Assembly (NCBI GenBank): GCA_948146395.1
Contig: OX411543.1
Span: 65,545,474-65,609,473, forward strand
Source of the DNA: Fragum whitleyi
Taxonomy: Eukaryota > Mollusca > Bivalvia > Cardiida > Cardiidae
DNA: 64,000 nt
Direction: 5' to 3'
The position numbers were made by a program, and so were the translations under genes. Shown in pieces: positions 27,501-39,500 of this stretch. Every line of letters starts with the position of its first letter. Positions within the stretch are counted from its first letter, which is position 1. The notes under the pieces are model-generated. The model worked only from the letters and a program-made list of their open reading frames with translations. It made no database searches and was not told the origin of the DNA.

Positions 27501-30500
27501 TCTAAAGCAGTTGTCCTGTGACAACCACCTAGTAGTTGATGTCTGTTTGTCTGGTTAGTTGGATGCAAGTTTAGCTTGCTAAGTTAACTAAAATTCCATG
27601 GTTGCAGGTATGAGTCTTATTAGAGATTCTTAGTGTATTTGGGGAGGGTTCTTTATAGCTGGAACCAAAATCAGTTATAAAAAGCTGTAAATGTTGAAGC
27701 TAAAGTTAGAATCCATTGCCTCTTTCTGTGAATTATAAGATCTGGTACAACTTGGGGCCATGACGGAAATAATATTTAAACTCGTCTAATTCATGTTATC
27801 CTCAAGGAAAGAAAATAAAAGATGAGGTAATTTTGTTTTTGCCTTAAATCTTGTGATGTATTGAATAACAAGAGCACTGCCTACAGGTGTCTACACTTAT
27901 TATACCCCTTGATAGTATATGTTGCTCCTTTGATAATAAACTTGTGCACCTATTGTAGAACCAGAAATATAAAAATATAACAACATTTTGCACAACAATG
28001 ATAACAAGACTGCCAAGACTATAGCAATATCTATGTTTTTCTCTGAAAAGAGCCAAGCAAAAAATAGAAAATATCTTTTAGATGTAACTGTTATAAATAC
28101 CTCAATATTTAATTGTTAACATTTGTCATGCTGAACCCAGAATATTCCTGCCTTGGTAGGAGCTATAGACAAACATCAGCCTGCACATATGTGCAGTTTG
28201 ATCTTTGTCCATACCAACTGTTTTCCTTCAGAGACTAGGCAAGCTTAAAGATTTAATTTCAAAAATGAGTACTGACTCATATTAAGTGCATCCAGTGCTT
28301 TGAGCACTTTGATTTGGTTGAAATTTTGCCAAGATTTTATTTTCAGCATGACAAAGGTTAAGTTTAAAATGAGTGGAAATCAATTTTTAAGAAGTGTCTT
28401 AGTGATCTGACTTGAAATAGATTGTTGAAATTTTGAAATATAAGGCATCATTCACTACTGCAAGATCAACCATGAATCGGCCATGAAAAATTCATGGCTT
28501 GAGCCATTAACCTCACCCATTAAAAGCGACATTGTGCTGGGCATTAATAAACCATCAAGATACCATGAATTTAACATTAAATTATTTTAATGGGAGAGTT
28601 ATGGCCATTAAAGAAGTCATCCATGGCCATAAATGGAGAAAGGACACCATTAGATTTTCAGGAGTAATTACTGGGGAAATAATGACCATTACAAAAATGA
28701 ATTATTGATGGGCATTGATTTTTTAATGTTAGCCATTATTAATATTAATGGTAGCCATGAATTTGTATAATTGCTAAATTCATGACCCATTAATATTTTT
28801 CATGGCACATTTTTATGGGCAGTGGCCATTAAAAGCGACATTGTGCTGGGCATGAATTTAAATTAATGGGCAAGAATTTTATTTTCACTGCTATACCATG
28901 CCCATTATCCATAAACCCTGAAATAAATGTAATGGGCATTAAAAATAAAAATAAAAATTAATGGTCAAAATATCTGCCGAGTAATGGCCATGAAAAAGTA
29001 CTTAACTTTTTTTAATAGACAAATTATGACCATTAAAGTTTACCCATTAAATGTTGTAAATGGGCATTAATTTTCTAATGGCCAAACAATGGGGAGAAAA
29101 TACCAGTCATGGACCAAAAATGATGGCCATGAAAATTTTTTATGCCTATTATTTTAATGGCCATCAATACAAATCATGCCCATTATTGTTTCCCCTTCAA
29201 TGTTGGTAATCTTTAGTTTCCTATGGTTGAAAATTCATAAGTACGAATCTACAAACATTAAACAACTTGACAGATCTTGTTCATACAATTCTTCTATAAA
29301 ATTGATGCAATAATGTTTAATTGGGGTTTGAGAATATTTGCACAAATGATTTATTGCTAAAATCTTAAAAAAAATAAAATCTTATTTTCTTCAAATTTTG
29401 CAAATTCGAAGGCTTCATTTAAAATTTGTCTTATATTTTGTTAATCAATTGTTTTAAGTCCAACAGTACAAGATTATATTTAGAATAATCAAATTTCAGC
29501 TTTTTACATACCTTCTGCTTGCTATTCTTCCCAATGTACAAGAGAATAAGGCAAAAAACATTTTAACTGGAAATTTTCTTTGAAAACAGAAGCCATGTTG
29601 GATTTCCATAGACTGGATTCATGGTCACTTTTAGACTGGTACTCTTGGCCATTACTTTGTATAACGACTTATTCATGGTTTGTGTCATGGGCATGAATCA
29701 AAATGAAAGTAGTTAAAACTTTAATTCTGTATTTAATTTTCTTAATAATTAATACCCATTTCAAATAATGTAAAGGGCCATGAATAAACTGATTTAGAAT
29801 TCAACAGCATATGGATGGCCAGAATTAATTGTCAGAATTTTTTTTTCAATGCCAATTAATGACTTGATTTTTTTTATTGTGGCTATTATTTATCATATTT
29901 GGTATTTAATTATCGTCATTTATATGGGTGATAACCTTTAATAAATGTTAATGATAGTAACTGGGCATGAATAAAAAGAAAAAAAAGTTAAAACTTTTCT
30001 GTATTCCTTTCATCCCCATTAGATAAAGTTAATGATCATGGATTACCTGATTCATAATTGTATGATATATTAATGGCCATAAGTAAAAGTCAAGATTTTT
30101 GTCATGCCAATGAGTTTTTTTTACAATGGCCATTATTTGTTACTGTTTTGTATTTAATTGTCATCTTCAATGGTTGACTGATGGGCATGAATAAATGTTC
30201 ATGGTTGTTAATGGGCATGAACAAAATTAAAAGAGCAAATGGTTTTTAGGAATTTTTATAATGGCCATTATTTGTTACTGTTTGGTATTTCATGGCCATC
30301 TTCAGTGGATAATGATGGGCATGAATAAATTTTCATGGTAGTTAATGGGCATGAATCAAAATAAAAGAACTTTAAAAAATTTCAGTATTTCTTTGATCTT
30401 ATTACAATCAAAGTTAATGCCCATGAATGGTCTGATTCAGATTCAATGATATATTAATGGCCATGATTAATTGTCATAATTTATTTTAATGCCAGTGACT

Positions 30501-33500
30501 TTTAGCAATCTTTATCATGGCCATTATTTGGCCTTTTTTTATTTAATGGCCATCATTCATGGGTGATTGATGGGCATGAAAAAAATATTCATAGTAGTTG
30601 ATGGGCATGAATAAAGCTAAAACAAGAAGTAATGACCCATTACTTTTTTAATGCCAATACTTTTATGCCGGCCAATTATATTAATCTGCATTTCATGGTT
30701 TTTTAATGGTCAAATCATGAATTAATGGCCATTAGTTAGCATTTTAATGGCTAAAAGTGTTACCCATTATTATTTTTTTACAAGGACTAATGGCTCATTT
30801 TCATGGTTTTCCTTGTTTTCATGGGCCATTAATGGTCTTTTAATGCAATTTTAATGGGACCCTTTTGCAGTAGTGATTTGTGATTAATTGACTTGACTAG
30901 TTTGGAAATTTTTGACAGGGTTTATTTTCTCTGACCTTTCAAAGTCCATCTCTTTTTCCAGCATGAATTTTTGGTTCAGGAGCGTAACATTATTTTTAGC
31001 AACATTGACCTTCACCTGTGGTTGTCAGAAATAAAAGGAATCCTAGTTTTAGAGTTCCTGTAGGTGTGATTCATTTCATTCTCATCCCAAATTACCTCAT
31101 TTATGCAAACAACTGTTATGCTGTTGGTATTCATCAGAATAATCTTTAAATTATAATTCAGATAGACCAAAATGAAGCAATTGGCAAAGAAATAACAGAT
31201 AAAAAATGTTGACCACTCTGTTAAGTTTGTTGTATTTACAGGTCAAGAAGAAGTTGGAGATACATACAAATATTCTTTAAGGGTAAGTAACTAATACTTA
31301 ATTTCATACTGATTCATATTGAAAGAAGTAGCAATCAAGAACTTTTTTACTTAAGTCACAAGGTCTATTCTGGGAGGGGGGATTGCACGTTTTAGCTCGT
31401 TTGAAAAGTCCCCCTATTTTTGAGGATGATGGGGAATTTTTTTTCATAAAGAAAGAGCAAATATTCTGATCCTTTTTTTGCAATTTTGCCTATTTTCACC
31501 AAAATTTGCCCGCTATTTTGTGATAAATTCTCATTTTTCAGCCTTGTACAGAGACCTTATTTCTGAGTTTGTTTAAAGAATATCGAATGTCATTGTCCTC
31601 AGTTTTAATAAAGATGGTTGAAGTTACACAGTCCGAGTTTAGTGAAGATAACATGCCAGCTATACTACGAAAAGATGCAGGTACTTAGAGTTCTTCATAA
31701 TTCTCACCTGTTTTCAGAGGAAATCTGAGGTATTGCTATATCCCTTGTGTTGTCTATGTTGTCATTGTCATTGTTGTCATCTTCGTGCGAAATCTTCTGA
31801 CATTTTGTGATATCTCTTGTATTACTTACGGCATTCACTTGAAACTTGACGCACATATTCACTATCAAAAGAGCAATTTATACTATCAAGGACAGTAATT
31901 CCTGATACCTTTGGTTAATTATACCCCTTTTTGAGTAAGATTATTGGATCACTATCCAGCACTCAACAGCAGAGCTAAGGCATCTGTAAGTGGTGCTATT
32001 GTTTATGATCCACAAGAAACAAAGCTTGTGAAAACATTGTAGGTGATTGAAATTTTTATACCCCCGCAAAACGAATGTTTTCGGGGGTATACTGGAATCA
32101 GCCTGTCTGTCTGTCCGTCCGTGCGTCTGTCTGTCTGTCCGTCCGTCCGTCCGTCTGTCCGTCCGTCTGTGGACACAAATAGTAGTAATTTTGTGTCGCG
32201 AACTTCTCCTTCAGTTTTCCTTCAAGAGCCTTGAAACTTTAAAGAAACATTCATCACATGTTGAAGTTTTGCAAGACGCAATTTTCAGGTCCCAACTTCC
32301 CCTGGTTCATGAATTATCTCCCCTTGAACTTAGACATTTTTTTCTATTTGTTACCATTTACTTATAATTTTGTGTCGCAAACTCCCCCTTCAATTTTCAT
32401 TCAATAGTTATGAAATATTATACAAACATTCATCACAAGTTGAAGTTTTGCAAGACGCAAATTGCAAGTCTCAATTCCCCCTGGTTCATGAATTATTTCC
32501 CCTTGAACTTAGACATTTTTTTCTATTTGTTACCATGTACTTATCATTTTGTATCGCAAAGTCCTCCTTCAATTTTCATTCAATTGTAATGAAACATTAT
32601 GCAAATATTGATCACAAGTTGAAGTTTTGCAAGAGGCTTATTTCAAGTGTCAACTCCACCAGGTTCATGAATAATGTCCCCTTGATCTTGAGACATTTTT
32701 TTCTATTTGTTACAATGTACTTATAATTTTGTGACCCAAACTCCTCCTTCCATTTTCATTCAATAGTTATGAAACATTATACAAACAATTATCACATGTT
32801 GAAGTTTTGCAAGACACAAATTTCAAGTGTCAACTCCCCCAGGTTCATGTGTTATCTCCCCTTGAACTTTGACATTTTTTTCCTATTTGTTACCATGTAC
32901 TTATAATTTTGTGTCGCAAACTCCTCCTGCAATTTCCATTCAAAAGTAATGAAACAGTATACAGACATTTATCACATGTTGAAGTTTTGCAAGACACAAA
33001 TTTCAAGTGTAAACTCCCACAGGTTTATGAATTATCTCCCCTTGAACTTAAGACAATTTTTCTTTTTGAACACATATACTTGTAATTTTGTTTCCCAAAC
33101 TCCTCCTTCAGTTTTCCTTCAATAGCCTGAAAACATTTATCACATGTGTCAGTTTTGCAAGACGCAATTTAGAGGTCTCAAATTCAAGAGTTATCTTTAT
33201 ATTTGAAGAATTTTGCTTCTTCTGTCAAAGTATCTCATTCTCTGAAAGCACTTGCGGGGGTATTAAGTCACATTCAGTGACAAGCTCTAGTTTTGTTTTT
33301 TTTGATAAACTATTTTAATAGTCAGAGGAATCTGTTGAAAAAAAATATTGGAAGTGCCGATAAATAAATTTAGTAGTACCTCAGATTATGTAGAGTATAT
33401 TTACAGCAAACTAGAGAGAAAAAACAAAGCAAAGTCTTCATACTAAGGTTTGAATTAAGAATAAATGAAATAATTTTTTTAAAAATTTCAGGATCTCCGA

Positions 33501-36500
33501 CTTAATTTGTTCAATTTCTAATCTTTCAAATGAACGTGGTGATTATGCTAATAAAAGGTTCTTTTAAATAAAGAAGAGGTGGTATTATGCTTTGCACTTG
33601 TTGGACCTTTTTTGTCCAGAGCATATCTCAAAAAGTGTGCAAGCTAGAATCATGAAAATTGTTGGATAGACCTGATTGAGGAGAAGTGCAGAGCCCAAGA
33701 ACCATAACTCTAATCATATTTATGCTCTCCTTTTCACTTGTCGTGCGGTCTGTCAGTAGACAATTTTTTTGTCCAAAGTCGGTTGGTCCACCCAAAGTCG
33801 TTTTTTTTTTGTCTAAACCACATCTCAAAGAGTATGCATGTTAGAATCGTGAAACTTCACAGATGGATATATCTCATTTAGGAGAAGAGCAGTGCTAAAA
33901 AAAACATAACTCTACTCATCATGTTTTGTGAGTTGTTGCCCTTTGTTGATAGAAAAAGAATTGACATGCTTTTATGGGGATACAAACGTTTTACCAACTT
34001 CTCTTGTTTTTCAGTTATTTCCTTTGTTAATTGACATAGAATAAGCCATTGACCTGCTCTTATGGGGGCAAAAATGCTTTGAAAACATCTTTTGTTCTTC
34101 TTTCTTTCAGTATATAATGCAGTTGGACTGGCAGCCTTTGACCTTTTTGATGAAATAGATTTTGACCAATGGTTCACGACACAACTGCAACAAGAATTGA
34201 ATAATAAACACATTAAGTAAGTAGACAAAAAAAATATGCCTGATTATTTGTTCATTTCAGCCTTATATTATTTAAGTAGAACAAAATATACAAATGATAT
34301 CATGACATTGTATAGCAGTCACATTTTAAATAATGCTCTTTAAGAAAATTTTTCAAAAATCTTTCACATTTTGCTTTAGAGAAAAAAAATAATCTTTTGT
34401 CTTTAGAGTAAGAGACAAAAAAAATAATCTTTTGTCTTTAGAGTAAGATTGATCACTATTTTATTTTGTGAACAAGAAAAGCTATGTTTTCACAAATGGC
34501 AGCGTCCCGCATTGAAATGTAGCTTTTGTTGGTTACTCAAAGAGATATAATGGATCAAGCACTGAAATGAATGATTATTCTCTATCTCTTGCAATATAAT
34601 ATGTATTCAGAGTCTAAGATGAGAGCAGGGGGTATGCAAATTATTATTTCTGAACAAAACCATATTTTTTCGGTACATACTTGTTTGAATTGTCTAATAG
34701 AGTTAATTTCAAAGAGTACCCAGGGGAATGGAAAAATGGCTTTGCTCCGCTTGTCCATGGACAAGTAAAAGTCGAATATCCTACTTGTCCAGGATCAAAA
34801 TGAACTTGCCCTCAAAAAAAATGATTTGATAAATATTCAGAAAATATTGTTTTTAATGAAGAAAATACTGTAGCCCAGCATTTTCTTCATAAAAGACAAT
34901 GTTTTCTTCCCTTTAATACAAACATTTTGATGACTGTTCTCCTAGAACTTCTTTAGTTCTGTTTCAAGATTTGCTCTTGAATTTACTTGTCCAAGGACAA
35001 GTAGCATAGAAAAATGTACTTGCCCGCAAGTTGAAAAGCCCATGTTGGATAAGCTGAACATGGGAATTCCACACCCCTGGTACCCATAACACAGGTTTTA
35101 TGTACAAATTTACTGCATCATTCAAATGAAAAAATAAAGATACTCCTCTCTTACTCTAGTTTTGTAACAGAATAGACCCGCAATTTAGAGTGAGTGATCA
35201 AAGGTCAACTTTGTCTCTACAGTTATAGACAAAATTGACCTTTGATCACTCACTAAAACTTGTGGATCTATTCCTACTTTCATTTCAGTTATAGAATTAT
35301 CCGAAGAAGAGTGATCTGGTTATTGGGTCAGTGGGTCGGTGTGAAACTGTCGTCCTCATTACGCCCTATGTTGTACGAAGCCATTCTACCTCTCCTTCAA
35401 CATGATGAAGACCTGGTTGTGAGATTAGAGTCAGCCAATACACTTAAATTAGATATCCTTTAGATGTTGAAGCCATTTACACAGTTATGTGTTTTATCAC
35501 ACTGTTGTAGAGCAGATTTGAAAAACGTCGTGAGAAATTAAACAGTTTGTAAATTTCTGATAAAAGTTTACAAATATGACTTCTTGTCACTTTTTGAGTT
35601 GCCTATAGAATCCCTTTTATGGGCCCACATTGATCAGATCAGGGGGAATTTTGTTTTACCTGTATCTGCTGAAACATGACCTGAAATTTTAACTCCTGTC
35701 TAAGCGATTTCCTGTAAATCTAACACTATTCAAGCGGCAATTCTCTTATTTGGCATGAAGGTTCCTCTCAACAAACCACAACATTCAATGTCAAGGTCAC
35801 TCATCAAGGTCAAGGTCAGACTTATGAAAAATTGTTCCTCCAGGGGTATAAGGTTTTAAGAACACATCTTGATTATTTAGAAATTAGCTTAAGTTATGTT
35901 GTTGTGGTTTTTTTTTTCTAATAAAGAAATGGAGAAAGTATTTGTTGATTTTATGGAGATATGAAACTAAAATCCTAATTACACTGTTTGAATGTGTGAT
36001 GCGAATTCATACATTAGTGTGATTAGGTTCTTAGTTTCATACATCCATAAATTCAACACATATTCTTTTCATATCTTATGATATCTTGAGAAATGAAACC
36101 ATTTTTTGAGCCAATCAGAATGCACGGAAATTGGTGGAATCATTTGAAATTAAATTATGTAGAAATTGGTTCACAATAAGAGAAATAACTTTTGAGGAAG
36201 GTTTTGAATTTATTCCTTTATTCAAAGAAAATTTGTAATCATTGAAATATTTTAAAAGTCTTTTTATGCCCCCGATAGGGAGGCATCATAAATTTGACTT
36301 GTCCGTCCGTCCGTCTGTCCGTCCGTCTGTCCGTCCGTCCGTCATTCCGTCCAAAAACTTTAACATTGGCCATAACTTCTAAATCAAAGCTGTGTCGGGG
36401 GCATTGTCATCTTACAGTGACAGCTCTTGTTGATTATTTGCTTAACACTTTTTACCTGTAGATGATTTTGAATTTAAAGTAGAACAGTTTTTACCGGTAA

Positions 36501-39500
36501 GTGATTACACCCTTCTAACCTACCAATGATGGGGGGTATAATGGTTTAACCATGTCTGTCTGTACATCCATAGACCATTGTCATTTCCAGACTATAACCC
36601 AAGAAAAAAGTGACCTGGAATCATGAAACTCTTAACAAGTGCTTGCAATGACAAAGGGAATTGGTCTATTGTTTTGGGTCACTAAGGTCAAAGGATAAGA
36701 TTCCAATTGAAATTTGTCCAAAAAATTCTTCCATGGTTGCATTGTGATGATAGATCACATCCATACACACTTTTACAGATACAAAGGTCAAGGTAATACG
36801 ATAATGTCATAATCATCTGTCAATTAAAAATTTGCTATTTTGGGGGGATTCATGTTCCACTAACATATCTTGTCTGGCCAATCATAATAAGTGATTCATG
36901 ATTGTTACACCATCCAGCTAGTCAGTAGAGGTGAATGTGTGTAATTTTGGTTCACCTTGCCTTTCTGATTGTCTTTAATTCTGTCTGTCAACCTTATTGT
37001 TCCATACTCTTAACTCAAGAACCAATTGAGCTTGAATCATTGAACCTTTATACAATTATTGTTTTGGGGTAAATAAGTTCAAAGATCAAGATCACAATTG
37101 AACTTTGTCCAAAAACCATTTTCAAACTCTAGCTAATAACACAATTGCCCTTCCTGCACTTATAGCATTCTTCATGGACAAAGCACTGGTGGGAGTATTA
37201 GTCCAATTTGGGACAATTCTATTTGAATCATGTTATTTGTAATTGGAAAAATAAGGTTAAGGTCAATATTGAATGTTTTCATAAAAGTCTTATAACTTGG
37301 GGCCTTGAACTTTTATACAAATATTGTCCTTTGCCATAAAAATAGTATTCTCCTTTGATATGGGTCACAAAGTTTCAGGCTTGTGTCATAATAAAATGCT
37401 GTTTGAAACAACTAATTACAATATTTATTCTTTGAATCTCTGAATATTTTCTGGATTTCACATTGGATCCTGATGTTTTCAGGAAAATATTCAAAGAAAA
37501 GAAGAAATTGTTCGTGTATCAAGTTTTTTTTACTTTGTCTATAATCTCTTTCAATTTTAAGCAGTCAAAAATTTCAATCTAAAATTTTAAAAAGGGAATG
37601 ATTAATACAAAAGTCAATGGAAGAGTTGTCAACTTAGTTTATATAATTTGTTTAAAACTGTTTGTAATTTCCTTTTCAGTATTTAGAAGCTTCTTTTTCC
37701 TTGTTATTCCAACTTCTCAAAGAAGTTCAGCAATGTGATACAAAGGTAAGTTATTTAAGATATATTACACGATGCAGTTAACCGCATATATGGAAAAAGT
37801 AGAATTACATGGAACATTATTTGCAATAAAATTCATATGTCATCTGTACAGTTTATACAGATAGCAATCAGGGGATATAACATATGATATAATTTGCGGA
37901 AAATGGCGTCAATATGTAATTTTAGCTGTTTTACCCATATTATACAGAAGGAACATTTTAAGACTAATCATAATTCGAGGGATTTCAACAGTTAATTCAA
38001 ACAGAATTGAAATTGAACATATACTGCAAAAGATATTGGCAAAAATATTGAGAAAAAAATTGGAAACAAGCAATTCACTTTTTCCCCTCAATGTTTTCCC
38101 TTTTTATAGCCTTCAGTGAATAAAAATGAGATTTGTAGTAAAATTATTACATGAACAGATACAAAGTATCTAATTCTTTTCAGTAGTTACAGATGTTTAC
38201 TTATTTTAAGAGTAACAGATTTTGAAGTTTTTACAAAGTGGAGCTTGAGTCCATCGTCAATTTTATTGTCATTTAGGCAGGTAACAGATCATATCTTTTA
38301 CAGATGCAGATTCTACATGTGATATCTTTTGTGATAGAGCGAGTTGGGGCCCAGATACGTCCTTATGCTTCTTCCTTAATAACTTATCTACCAACATTAT
38401 GGGAGGAGTCCAAAGATCACAATATGCTGAGATGTGCAATACTAACTACTTTAATCCATTTAGTACAGGTGGGTTGATCCAAAATATCTTGTCTCCCTAC
38501 CTTTTGTGTGAAGCTGCCATCATAGATTAGTTGGAAGAGTGTCAGGCTCCAAATTATGGTCCAAGGATTGATCCATAATAGCAGCATACATCCTTTCAAA
38601 TGAGCCTGTGTGTTACATTTTAAACAATTTCACATGTGTGAAAAGCAAAGTCTCTGGCCAGTCTGTGTATCCACACAGTCTGACCAGAGTCTTTGCTATG
38701 GTCTCTATAGATGGATCAGGTCTCAACCCTCCTACTGGTGAACAGCCAATAGAACTATTGTATTTTGTAGTTGTTTAGGCTGTGTTACGTATATCCATCT
38801 GGCTCTCATGAAATTGTTGGAACTGTTACACACAGGCTCAAAGTATTGTCTTCTGCCGATGGGTGTAGAAATATCAGGAAACTATGGTGAAGTGATTTAA
38901 CTGTAGCAAATATTATGGTAAAACTGTTGAAAGACTAAATGGTGTTAAACTCTATTTAAACAAACAAATACCTTATGTGAGGAGTCAAAAGATCACAATA
39001 TTCCTACATTTTTTCCCCCAGCTTTGATAGATCAGAGATATATTGTTTTACTCCTATCCCTTTGCCTGCCTTTCTCATTACTTAACCTAGGAACTTAACA
39101 TGTTTTCGTTTTTACTTCAAAAGTATTTGAGATACAAAATTCATATTTGACTTGAGGGACATCATCTTGGTATGCATAATTTGATATCAAGGTCGAGGTT
39201 TTCAGGTAAGGTCAAGGTCATTCATCAAGGTCAAACTTGGAAAAAATGCTATTTCTGGGTATGATTAGTGTTATAATACATCTTGTTGTTATTAGTCTTA
39301 TTGCATTACATGTATGAGTCTGTGTAAGACATTTGCAACAACTCAAGTTAAAACTCTGATCAGTATGTACATCTACAGAAATCAGGGGCCTGTTTTACTA
39401 AACATCTAACAATTATTTTTTGGGTAAGTCAAAAATTCAAGTTGCATCTACAGTAGTAACTAAATATGGGATTCTGCCATGCATCTTCTCATTGGAATTG

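Larger units (their letters stand above)
35453..36455 (+). other. IPO11: U12-type (minor spliceosome) AT-AC intron of IPO11
   Basis: The intron opens ATATCCTTT at 35453, the exact U12 AT-AC donor consensus, and ends TTTTTAC at 36455. A branch-site match TTGCTTAAC (consensus TTCCTTAAC) lies at 36438-36446, about 10 nt before the acceptor, the spacing U12 introns need. Splicing joins TTA G|CT GTA GAT GAT, giving Leu-Ala-Val-Asp-Asp against Leu-Thr-Val-Asp-Asp in vertebrates. A GT-AG alternative giving the conserved sequence is absent. Confidence 0.92.

Noticed and set aside
32047..32726. Long open frames in 32047-32367 and 32370-32726
   Set aside because: They run through ~175-bp tandem units of a mobile element and repeat the same residues. 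Frame openness follows from unit periodicity, not coding.
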